From RUG14223 sp051881075 (GTDB lineage: Bacteria; Bacillota; Clostridia; Oscillospirales; Acutalibacteraceae), in the NCBI GenBank assembly GCA_051881075.1, contig JBJEPE010000055.1, positions 1 to 13,169 on the forward strand: a stretch of DNA of 13,169 nucleotides. The letters are read 5' to 3'. Shown here piece after piece: positions 1-6,568 of this stretch (the first letter of the stretch is position 1; every line of letters begins with the position of its first letter). The notes under the pieces are model-generated. The model did not search any database, was not told the origin of the DNA, and worked only from the letters and a program-made list of their open reading frames with translations. The translations under genes were made by a program, and so were the position numbers.

Positions 1-4
1 AAAC

Positions 5-80
5 CGTTCCTAAAATTAAATAAATCCCCACAAAAGGCTGTCTTAAAGGAGTAATTCCCTAAAAGGCAGCCTTTTCTTTT
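5..80 (+). terminator. Terminator hairpin within a repeated ~70-base element (copy 1)
   Basis: A 13-pair stem is formed by AAAAGGCTGTCTT (32-44) and AAGGCAGCCTTTT (63-75), with one G.U pair (T41.G66), followed by CTTTT. Positions 5-62 match 13054-13111 at all but one base (t52 versus c13101). The conserved part therefore includes about 27 bases of AT-rich sequence upstream of the hairpin, not just the stem. In copy 2 the element starts right after the stop codon of a dockerin gene, so a related gene may end just before this window. This is inference, because the upstream sequence is not given. It insulates the polyphosphate operon from upstream transcription. Confidence 0.8.
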
Positions 81-150
81 ACCTTTTGTCCTAACGTGAT
101 AGATTCTACGGGGTTACGATTATAATATAATTTTACTGTATTTATCAATA

Positions 151-183
151 TTCAATCAAACTTCAATCTTCAGACAATATAAT
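151..183 (+). promoter_or_regulatory. Promoter with OmpR-type direct repeat, polyphosphate operon
   Basis: TTCAAT (151-156), five bases CAAAC, TTCAAT (162-167), ten bases, then a consensus -10 TATAAT (178-183). There is no good -35 hexamer. The direct repeat, with 11-base periodicity, sits where the -35 would be, as in promoters activated by OmpR/PhoB-type regulators. The same 17 bases with the same 10-base spacing occur at 4646-4678. Transcription should start near 190, leaving a leader of only about 20 bases that carries the ribosome site AAAGGAG (195-201). Confidence 0.8.
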
Positions 184-209
184 TAAGTCAGTTGAAAGGA
201 GAGTGCGTT

Positions 210-926
210 ATGCTAGAAGCTATACAAAGCTGTTTTAAGAGGTATGAAAAAAAATATTTGCTAAGTCCAAGTCAATACCGATTGATGCTAAACGGAATGA
301 GTAAGCATATGAAACCTGATAAGTACGGACGGTATACAATCTGTAATATTTACTATGATACCGATACGTATCAGTTGATACGTGCTTCTCTTGATAAGCC
401 GATTTATAAAGAAAAGCTGCGTATGCGTAGCTACGGTGTGCCTAAGGATGATGATAATGTCTTTGTTGAGATAAAGAAAAAATTTGACGGTGTTGTGTAT
501 AAACGCCGTGTTACAATGAACGTTGACAGCGCCGTAAAATATATAAACGAAAATATTTCTTCTGCAGACGACGGTCAGATATACCGTGAGATTGATTGGT
601 TTATGCAAAGCTATCATCCCAAGCCAAAAGCCTTTATCGCATATGATAGGGAAGAATATGCAGGAGTTGAAGAGCCTGCGCTGAGAATTACATTTGATAC
701 TAAGCTTCGTTGGCGTGATACGGACTTAGACCTGCGTGCAGGAGATTACGGAGAACCGCTTCTGCCGCCGGATAAGATTCTAATGGAGATAAAAATACCC
801 GGTGTTGCACCTATATGGCTTGCTCGATTGCTTAGCGAGATAGGAGCATTTCCAAATTCATACTCTAAGTATGGCGCTTGTTATAAAGAACATCTTTTAC
901 AGCAAGTGTTTCTTAAAACCAATTAA
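210..926 (+). CDS. VTC-domain polyphosphate polymerase
   Basis: Predicted cytosolic enzyme that polymerises the gamma-phosphate of ATP into polyphosphate, as the catalytic Vtc4 domain of yeast does. The 238-residue protein is about the size of a stand-alone VTC domain, with no SPX or membrane part. Family landmarks appear in order: RYEKKY at 11-16; the basic strand with KEKLRMRSYG at 67-76; VEIKKK at 86-91, followed by KRR at 98-100; RITFDTKLRWR; the acidic metal site in LMEIKIPG; and the C-terminal SKYGACYKE lysines. Together these line a cationic tunnel. An in-frame TTG lies at 192, but AAAGGAG at 195-201 is correctly spaced for ATG 210, which is chosen. It leads an operon with the DUF4956 gene 36 bases downstream, a common partner of VTC genes in Clostridia. 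Activity on ATP is inferred from the family. Confidence 0.9.
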   Translation: MLEAIQSCFKRYEKKYLLSPSQYRLMLNGMSKHMKPDKYGRYTICNIYYDTDTYQLIRASLDKPIYKEKLRMRSYGVPKDDDNVFVEIKKKFDGVVYKRRVTMNVDSAVKYINENISSADDGQIYREIDWFMQSYHPKPKAFIAYDREEYAGVEEPALRITFDTKLRWRDTDLDLRAGDYGEPLLPPDKILMEIKIPGVAPIWLARLLSEIGAFPNSYSKYGACYKEHLLQQVFLKTN

Positions 927-962
927 CGGATAAATTAAAATCAATAAAGGAGATTAACTTTT

Positions 963-1625
963 ATGTTCTATTCAATTATAACCGAAGGAATTACAGTAAG
1001 CAATTTTATTATCTGCACAGCCGTATCTTTGACATTAGGAATGGGAACCGCACTGCTGTGTATGTTTAAAAGCAGATACACACAAAGCTTTGTGGTAACA
1101 CTTTCAATGTTGCCGGCCGTTGTTCAGCTTGTCATAATGCTTGTAAACGGAAACATCGGCGCAGGCCTTGCGGTTGCAGGTGCATTTACACTTGTGCGTT
1201 TCCGTTCTGCCGCCGGTACAGCAAAAGAAATTGGAATGATATTCTTGTCTATGGCTATCGGGCTTGCCACAGGTATGGGCTATATATGGCTGGCAATAGT
1301 TTTCTTCGTTATTTTGGGTGTATTCTTTTGTTTACTTACCATATGCAAATTTGGTGCAGGAAAAGCAAACGAAAGAATGTTAAAGATAACTGTTTCTGAA
1401 AATATGGATTATGATACCCTGTTTGATGATATATTTAAGAAGTACGCATTGACAACCGAGCTTGATCGCATAAAGGTAAGTAACATGGGTACATTGTACG
1501 AGCTTCATTATAGAATTGTACTCAAGGGCGAAAAAGTACCTAAGGAATTTTTAGACGAGCTGCGTTGTCGCAACGGTAACTTAAACATCGTCTGCGGTAG
1601 AATAGCCGACAAAGAATCCCTGTGA
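963..1625 (+). CDS. DUF4956 family membrane protein
   Basis: A 220-residue protein whose N-terminal half is membrane-embedded, with about four hydrophobic segments (roughly residues 12-33, 40-60, 64-80 and 90-128). The family's most conserved stretch, GAFTLVRFRSAAGTAKEIG, is followed by a glycine-rich membrane segment. The C-terminal half (about 130-220) is soluble and mixed alpha/beta, probably cytosolic. The biochemical role of DUF4956 is not established. Its steady pairing with VTC-domain polymerases suggests a membrane partner that anchors the enzyme or takes its product across the membrane, by analogy with the membrane-coupled yeast VTC complex; that is inference. The ribosome site is AAAGGAG at about 946-952. 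Confidence 0.88.
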   Translation: MFYSIITEGITVSNFIICTAVSLTLGMGTALLCMFKSRYTQSFVVTLSMLPAVVQLVIMLVNGNIGAGLAVAGAFTLVRFRSAAGTAKEIGMIFLSMAIGLATGMGYIWLAIVFFVILGVFFCLLTICKFGAGKANERMLKITVSENMDYDTLFDDIFKKYALTTELDRIKVSNMGTLYELHYRIVLKGEKVPKEFLDELRCRNGNLNIVCGRIADKESL

Positions 1626-1679
1626 TATGTTTGACAGATTAAGCTGTTAAATGTTACTGATTAAAAGAGGTGGCACAGC

Positions 1680-2537
1680 TTGAATTTAAATTTAAAACGG
1701 TGTTTTGTATTATTCCTTTTACCGGTATTTATTTTGACTGCCTTAAACGGGTGCCAAAGTTACGAATATGATAAATATACAGAAGACAAGACCGATTTGC
1801 AGGTATATTGCTTTTCTGCGGGTAAGGCAGATGCCTTTCTTTTAACCACTGATAACAGTGCGGTGCTTATAGATACTGCGGAAAAAGACTTTGGAAGCGA
1901 TATCGTAAGTTATTTGCAGGCGGCAGGCATAGACCGTATTGACTACCTTATACTTACACATTTTGATAAAGACCATGTAGGTGGTGCAGGTTGGGTGATA
2001 AATACCGTTCTTGTAGATACGGTTTTGCAGAGTAATTACCCTAAGGATAGCAGTTCTTACAAAACATATGTAAGAGCGTTAGAGGATGCGGGAATAGAGC
2101 CTATTACCGTAAGAGAAACCTATTCTTTTAAACTGGATAACATTATATATACGGTTTATCCGCCTGAACAGGAGGTATATGGCAGCAGCGAAAGTAATAA
2201 TTCCTCACTTATTATTTCAGTCACAAACGGTGATAACAACTTCCTGTTTACAGGTGATGCAGAAAATGAACGCCTAGAGGAATTTTTAGACCATAATACT
2301 GATGAATATGATTTTCTTAAAGTGCCGTATCACGGACATTGGCAAAAGCGACTTGACGATCTCGTATATGCCACTAATCCGAAATATGCGGTTATTACTT
2401 CATCGGATGAAGAGCTGGAAGATGAGCAAACGGTTGAACTTTTGTCAGAGATGGGTACACAAATATTTCTGACAAGAACTGCCCCTGTGGTTATTCACAG
2501 CGACGGAGAAGCGTTATCCGTAAGCTATATAAAATAA
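1680..2537 (+). CDS. ComEC-like metallo-beta-lactamase-fold lipoprotein
   Basis: A 285-residue secreted lipoprotein: a short basic N-terminus, a hydrophobic core and a lipobox ending in LNGC, with lipidated Cys25. The mature part is a metallo-beta-lactamase fold of the ComEC/Rec2 hydrolase type: an HFDKDH metal motif (His94, Asp96, Asp98, His99) followed by VGG, a second metal Asp in FTGDAE (Asp193), and a histidine in VPYHGH (His218) where the family usually has PHHGS. This type cleaves phosphodiester or phosphoanhydride bonds, so an outside-facing enzyme in a polyphosphate operon could trim polyphosphate, nucleotides or extracellular DNA; the substrate is not determined. The start is a TTG, supported by AGAGGTGG (about 1665-1672) and by the need for a complete signal peptide. 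No terminator separates it from the regulator gene. Confidence 0.85.
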   Translation: MNLNLKRCFVLFLLPVFILTALNGCQSYEYDKYTEDKTDLQVYCFSAGKADAFLLTTDNSAVLIDTAEKDFGSDIVSYLQAAGIDRIDYLILTHFDKDHVGGAGWVINTVLVDTVLQSNYPKDSSSYKTYVRALEDAGIEPITVRETYSFKLDNIIYTVYPPEQEVYGSSESNNSSLIISVTNGDNNFLFTGDAENERLEEFLDHNTDEYDFLKVPYHGHWQKRLDDLVYATNPKYAVITSSDEELEDEQTVELLSEMGTQIFLTRTAPVVIHSDGEALSVSYIK

Positions 2538-2561
2538 AAATCTATATCATTAACCTATTCT

Positions 2562-2589
2562 TTGATTTTTGCGTTATATATGTTATAAT
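2562..2589 (+). promoter_or_regulatory. Sigma-A-type promoter of the two-component operon
   Basis: TTGATT (2562-2567), a 16-base spacer, then a consensus TATAAT (2584-2589), 56 bases before the regulator ATG. It has no TTCAAT repeat, so it looks constitutive and unlike the two promoters flanking this operon. No terminator is visible between the stop codon at 2537 and this promoter, so some read-through from the polyphosphate operon is also expected. Confidence 0.65.
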
Positions 2590-2645
2590 AGCAATGTACA
2601 TAAAATGAAAAATCCATTGACCCTGTTATATAAGGAGATGAGTAC

Positions 2646-3329
2646 ATGAAATTACTTTTGGTAGAAGATGAAAAGCGAATGGCAACGGCACTTACCGAGC
2701 TTTTACGTCTTGAAAAATATGACGTAGACCTGTGTACAGACGGTATCTCAGGTATGGCGGCGGTTGAGAGTGATATATATGATTTAATAGTGCTTGATGT
2801 AATGCTACCGGGTAAATCAGGCTTTGAAATAGCCAAGCAGGCGCGTCGTGAGGGTATAAAAACACCTATACTTATGTTGACCGCTAAGAGCGAGCTTGAC
2901 GATAAGGTAACCGGCCTTGACTGCGGAGCTGACGACTATTTGACTAAGCCGTTTATGACTAAGGAGCTACTGGCAAGGCTCAGGGCACTTGGCAGGCGAA
3001 CTATAAACAGTACGGACGGAACTTTATCCTTTGGAGATATTTCATTGAATACAAACACGTCTACCATGTACTGCACAACCAACGGTCAGTCTGTGCGGCT
3101 TAAAGAAAAGGAATACCGACTTATGGAGTACCTTATAGCCAATCAGGGTCAGATACTTAACCGTGAACAGTTGGCACTAAAAATATGGGGATATGAGAGT
3201 GAAGCGGAATACAATAACGTTGAGGTTTATTTGTCGTTTACCAGAAAAAAGCTTAATTTTATAGGTTCTTCCGTTGAAATAAAAGCCGTGCGTGGTCTTG
3301 GATATGAATTGAGGTATTCAGATGTTTAA
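2646..3329 (+). CDS. OmpR/PhoB-family response regulator
   Basis: A 227-residue two-domain DNA-binding regulator. The receiver domain (1 to about 118) has the acidic pocket Glu7/Asp8, phosphoacceptor Asp51 in VLDVMLPG, Thr79 in LMLTAK, and Lys101 in LTKPF. The C-terminal winged helix (about 128-225) has the OmpR-type features RLKEKEYRLMEYL, a recognition-helix region around NNVEVYLSFTRKKL, and the closing wing VRGLGYEL. The ribosome site is AAGGAG (about 2632-2637). The gene overlaps the kinase gene by 8 bases, which suggests translational coupling. The direct repeats TTCAAT-N5-TTCAAT at 151-167 and 4646-4662 have the geometry this family binds, and no other regulator is encoded here, so it is the likely controller of both flanking operons (inference). 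Confidence 0.93.
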   Translation: MKLLLVEDEKRMATALTELLRLEKYDVDLCTDGISGMAAVESDIYDLIVLDVMLPGKSGFEIAKQARREGIKTPILMLTAKSELDDKVTGLDCGADDYLTKPFMTKELLARLRALGRRTINSTDGTLSFGDISLNTNTSTMYCTTNGQSVRLKEKEYRLMEYLIANQGQILNREQLALKIWGYESEAEYNNVEVYLSFTRKKLNFIGSSVEIKAVRGLGYELRYSDV

Positions 3330-4596
3330 AAAATCAAGAATAAAAATAGTAGCCTATATTATGTCCGTCTTAGTGTTACTTTTGGCAGGTACACTATGTA
3401 TTATTTACTATACAAGCTACATGGATGTCTACCGTCAGGATCAAACTATGCTGGAGCGATATGTTATGGTAGGTCGGTTTAAGAATAACGACAAGGACGG
3501 TAATATAGACGGTAATATAACAGATAAAGACGGAAACATAATACTCAAGGGAGATCGTCAGGGAAAGCGTTTCAATAATGAACACGCCTTTTTGCTCTCT
3601 ACATTTTATTCGGTTACTTTTTCAGCCGACGGTGAAGTCAAGAGCATTGACAATAACGAAGATTCGGTTTATTCGGACGATGAGCTTACACAGCTTGCCG
3701 TATCACTTATTTCAGACGGCAGTGCACAGGGTACATCTGAAAGCTTAGTATATCGTATAGAGCGTAATGAAGAATATATATTGGTTGCGTTTATGGATAA
3801 TACGATAGTTAGGCAGAGCATAACTACGCTGTTTCAATATACCTTTATATTTGGCAGTGTGGCTATTATTATAATCTTCTTTCTATCTATATATTTAGCC
3901 AAGAGAATAGTTGCGCCGCTCGAAGAAAGCTACAAAAAGCAGAAGCAGTTTATCTCTGATGCGGGGCATGAGCTTAAGACCCCTGTTTCCGTAGTCAGCA
4001 CAAACGCCGAAATGCTCTCAAGAGAGATAGGCGAAAATCAATGGTTGTCTAATATACAGTTTGAAAACAACCGCATGGCAATTTTAATTAAGCAATTAAT
4101 GGAGCTTGCCAAGACGGATAACGTAGTTCCGAGTATGGAAAGGGTTAATTTCAGCAGGGTAGTTGTAGGTGAGCTTTTACCGTTTGAAAGCGTTGCTTTT
4201 GAAAAAGGACTGGAGCTATCGTATGACTCGGTTGCTGAGAATGTTTTTGTACACGGTAATGCAGAACAGCTTGGACAGCTTGTATCTATATTACTTGATA
4301 ACGCAGTTACACATTCCTCAGAGCACGGAACGGTAACAGTCAGCCTTAGCGTTAAGCATGGCAAGGCGTATCTGTCCGTAACCAATAAAGGTCCGGAAAT
4401 CCCAAAAGAGCAATGCGCACTGATATTTGAGAGATTTTACCGTACGGATTTCTCCAGAACAGGAGAAGACAATCATTATGGGTTGGGACTTGCTATTGCC
4501 AAGTCCATTATTACATCACATCACGGAGAAATAGGTGTATCGTGTGAAAACGGATATGTAACGTTCTGCGCATCATTGCCTACTAAAAATGCGTAA
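3322..4596 (+). CDS. Membrane sensor histidine kinase
   Basis: A 424-residue cognate kinase of the preceding regulator. It has a first membrane helix at about 9-31, an extracytoplasmic sensor of about 140 residues, and a second helix at about 170-192 followed by a short linker. The dimerisation/H-box contains AGHELKTP with His216. The ATPase domain shows LLDNAVTHSS (N box), NKGPEIP (G1-type motif, with Asn in place of the usual Asp), FERFYR (F box) and GLGLAIAKSI (G2). The sensor holds two copies of DKDGN (57-61 and 68-72) in an Asp/Asn/Gly-rich run resembling calcium-binding loops. The start overlaps the regulator stop by 8 bases, with GAGG at 3311-3314. No terminator follows, so transcription may continue into the lipoprotein gene. 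Confidence 0.92.
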   Translation: MFKKSRIKIVAYIMSVLVLLLAGTLCIIYYTSYMDVYRQDQTMLERYVMVGRFKNNDKDGNIDGNITDKDGNIILKGDRQGKRFNNEHAFLLSTFYSVTFSADGEVKSIDNNEDSVYSDDELTQLAVSLISDGSAQGTSESLVYRIERNEEYILVAFMDNTIVRQSITTLFQYTFIFGSVAIIIIFFLSIYLAKRIVAPLEESYKKQKQFISDAGHELKTPVSVVSTNAEMLSREIGENQWLSNIQFENNRMAILIKQLMELAKTDNVVPSMERVNFSRVVVGELLPFESVAFEKGLELSYDSVAENVFVHGNAEQLGQLVSILLDNAVTHSSEHGTVTVSLSVKHGKAYLSVTNKGPEIPKEQCALIFERFYRTDFSRTGEDNHYGLGLAIAKSIITSHHGEIGVSCENGYVTFCASLPTKNA

Positions 4597-4645
4597 ACCG
4601 TAAGCTTAAAATATATTTGTGAAAAATTGAAAATTAAATAAATAG

Positions 4646-4678
4646 TTCAATCAAACTTCAATAATCCTCCTGTACAAT
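4646..4678 (+). promoter_or_regulatory. Promoter with OmpR-type direct repeat, lipoprotein-ABC operon
   Basis: TTCAAT (4646-4651), CAAAC, TTCAAT (4657-4662), ten bases, then -10 TACAAT (4673-4678). The 17-base element, including its spacer, is identical to 151-167, and the distance to the -10 is the same. The ten bases between element and -10 are unrelated (AATCCTCCTG here, CTTCAGACAA there), so the shared part looks like selected protein-binding sequence and not a recent copy. The predicted start is near 4685. Confidence 0.82.
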
Positions 4679-4704
4679 AGAGTCATCAAAGTACAGGAGG
4701 ATTA
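4662..4704 (+). promoter_or_regulatory. Perfect inverted repeat over -10 box and ribosome site
   Basis: TAATCCTCCTGTAC (4662-4675) is perfectly complementary to GTACAGGAGGATTA (4691-4704), with a 15-base loop. The right arm contains the AGGAGG ribosome site (4695-4700) of the lipoprotein gene. The left arm overlaps the spacer and -10 of the promoter, upstream of the predicted start. Only RNA arriving from the kinase gene would contain both arms and bury the ribosome site. It has no T-tract and is not an intrinsic terminator. Confidence 0.72.
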
Positions 4705-4708
4705 CTTT

Positions 4709-6532
4709 ATGAAATACGCACAACGAATTTTAAGTATTGCTATTGCTACTGCTTTTTGTGCTTCTATGTGTGCCTGTTCACACAGTACGGAGCCGGATAA
4801 CGGTATCAACACAAATATTGAGCAAAGCTCAGATATAGAAGTTATATCATCAAATAACGATAATTCACAGGATGTAAGCACGGATTCTTCCGATACGGAG
4901 AGTACAGCCTCATCAGATGAAAATGATACAGAGGTTGCGGTAACTTCAGGCTCTGTGGATGAAACGGATGCGACCTCTATAGTATGCAGCGGCTCAGGTG
5001 CTACCGTAAGCGGAGGCTCGGCGATTACAGAACAGGGACTAATTAAAATTACGGCGGCAGGTAGCTATATACTGTCGGGTACCTTTAACGGACAGATACG
5101 TGTTGCCGCAGGAGATGCCGATAAGGTCAAATTGATTTTAAACGGATTTAACGGCGTAAATACCGATGATTCAGTAATATATGTAGAGTCTGCGGATAAG
5201 GTAACTATCAAGGCACAGGGCGGATCGACTAATATTATAAAGGATAGCGATACCTCTGTCGAAAGTGACAGCGATACAAGAGGTAAAGCGGCGATTTACA
5301 GCAAAGCTTCGCTTGAATTTTCAGGAGCGGGTGCGCTTGATGTTTCATCATCATATAAACACGCCGTTGCAACGACAAAGAAGCTTACCGTATCTAACGG
5401 TAACCTGAATATTACCGCCGCTGATTCAGGACTGAAAGGTAATAACTCGGTTGTTATTACAGGAGGTACTATATCAATAGATTCAAAGGGTGACGGAATT
5501 AAAACGGAAGAAACGGAAGATACCGAAAAAGGCTTTGTTAATATATCGGGCGGTAATATCACCATTAATACAGAGGGTGACGCAATACGTGCAACCATAT
5601 CATGCGAGATAAGCGACGGAACAATAGATATTGTTACAACAGGAAGTGATTCCGCAAGCGTATCGTCAGGTATGGGCAACCGTGGCGGCAAGGGCGGCCG
5701 TTGGGGCTGGGAACAGGCACCTGCGGAATCACAGACCTCATCAGAAGATGACACAAGCTCTAAGGGAATTAAGGTAGGATGTGATGAAGTAGGCACATCC
5801 GCAACACTTCAAATCACAGGCGGTACTGTAAAGATATCGTCAACGGGACACTGTGTACACAGTACAGGCGATATAACCGTTGACGGCACGGCAAATCTGA
5901 CGCTTTCATCAAATCAAAAGGGTATTCAGGCGCACAATGTTCTCTATGTAAAGGGCGGTACCGTTAATGTAACTAAATCCACCGAGGGCATGGAGTCAAA
6001 GAACGATATGTATATTTCAGGCGGCAAAGTCACCGTATACGCTTCAGATGACGGGCTTAATGTAGGTAACTCCGGAAAGACGCTTTATATCTCAGACGGT
6101 GTTATAGATGTAACAACATCAGAAGGAGATACAGATACTATTGACTCTAACGGCGATATTAAAGTAAGCGGAGGTCTGCTAATCGTTAAAAGCAATAGCT
6201 TTTCGGGCAGAATGTCAGGCACGGTTGACGTAGACGGCAGATTAAACGTAACAGGCGGAACTATAGTATCACTTGGCGGTATCTCTGATATGCCTGATTC
6301 AGGCTCAACTACAGGTACTATAGTGATGTATAATAAGAGCTTTTCTGCCGGTAGTTATTCAATATCAGATAAATCCGGTAAAGAGATTGCCTCATTTACA
6401 TTGACAGACTCATACGGATCAGCGTGGATATCTTCAGAGAGTTTTGTATCGGGTGGCGCTTATGCTATCACTAAGGACGGATCAGACTTCTTATCATGGA
6501 CGCAGTCAAACAATACTCAAAACGTAGGTTAA
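4709..6532 (+). CDS. Cthe_2159-like carbohydrate-binding beta-helix lipoprotein
   Basis: A 607-residue secreted lipoprotein: signal peptide with a lipobox ending MCAC (Cys23), a Ser/Thr/Asp/Glu-rich linker to about residue 95, then repeated short beta-strand turns such as NGQIRVAAGD, ISGGNITINTEGD, ITGGTVKISSTG and VKGGTVNVT. This fits the right-handed parallel beta-helix of the PF14262 (Cthe_2159) family, whose founding member binds cellulose and polygalacturonate and carries calcium. The many Asp-Gly and Asp-Asn turns fit cation binding. A Gly/Arg/Trp-rich insertion around residues 318-350 (NRGGKGGRWGW) interrupts the helix. The start is set by AGGAGG at 4695-4700. It heads an operon with an ABC exporter-type pair, so it may be a surface or periplasmic partner of that transporter. 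The ligand is unknown. Confidence 0.82.
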   Translation: MKYAQRILSIAIATAFCASMCACSHSTEPDNGINTNIEQSSDIEVISSNNDNSQDVSTDSSDTESTASSDENDTEVAVTSGSVDETDATSIVCSGSGATVSGGSAITEQGLIKITAAGSYILSGTFNGQIRVAAGDADKVKLILNGFNGVNTDDSVIYVESADKVTIKAQGGSTNIIKDSDTSVESDSDTRGKAAIYSKASLEFSGAGALDVSSSYKHAVATTKKLTVSNGNLNITAADSGLKGNNSVVITGGTISIDSKGDGIKTEETEDTEKGFVNISGGNITINTEGDAIRATISCEISDGTIDIVTTGSDSASVSSGMGNRGGKGGRWGWEQAPAESQTSSEDDTSSKGIKVGCDEVGTSATLQITGGTVKISSTGHCVHSTGDITVDGTANLTLSSNQKGIQAHNVLYVKGGTVNVTKSTEGMESKNDMYISGGKVTVYASDDGLNVGNSGKTLYISDGVIDVTTSEGDTDTIDSNGDIKVSGGLLIVKSNSFSGRMSGTVDVDGRLNVTGGTIVSLGGISDMPDSGSTTGTIVMYNKSFSAGSYSISDKSGKEIASFTLTDSYGSAWISSESFVSGGAYAITKDGSDFLSWTQSNNTQNVG

Positions 6533-6568
6533 TATATAAAAACAAGTTATCAAGAAGGGAATTATATT

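Noticed and set aside
192..209. TTG at 192 as start of the polyphosphate polymerase, and ATG 9774 as start of the BspA-like protein
   Set aside because: In both cases the ribosome site lies inside the longer frame and fits the later ATG (210 and 9843). The later BspA start also gives a normal signal peptide.
1631..1659. TTGACA with a 17-base spacer before the hydrolase gene, as an internal promoter
   Set aside because: The -35 is perfect but the -10 position reads TTACTG. It also forms a small hairpin with CTGTTAA. Too weak to call.
4662..4704. The 14-base inverted repeat as an intrinsic terminator of the kinase operon
   Set aside because: No T-run follows the right arm (CTTTATG instead), and the arm is the ribosome site of the next gene.
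5296..5796. 166-codon minus-strand frame inside the beta-helix lipoprotein gene
   Set aside because: Shadow of the Ser/Thr/Gly-rich coding strand; no ribosome site and no recognisable domain.
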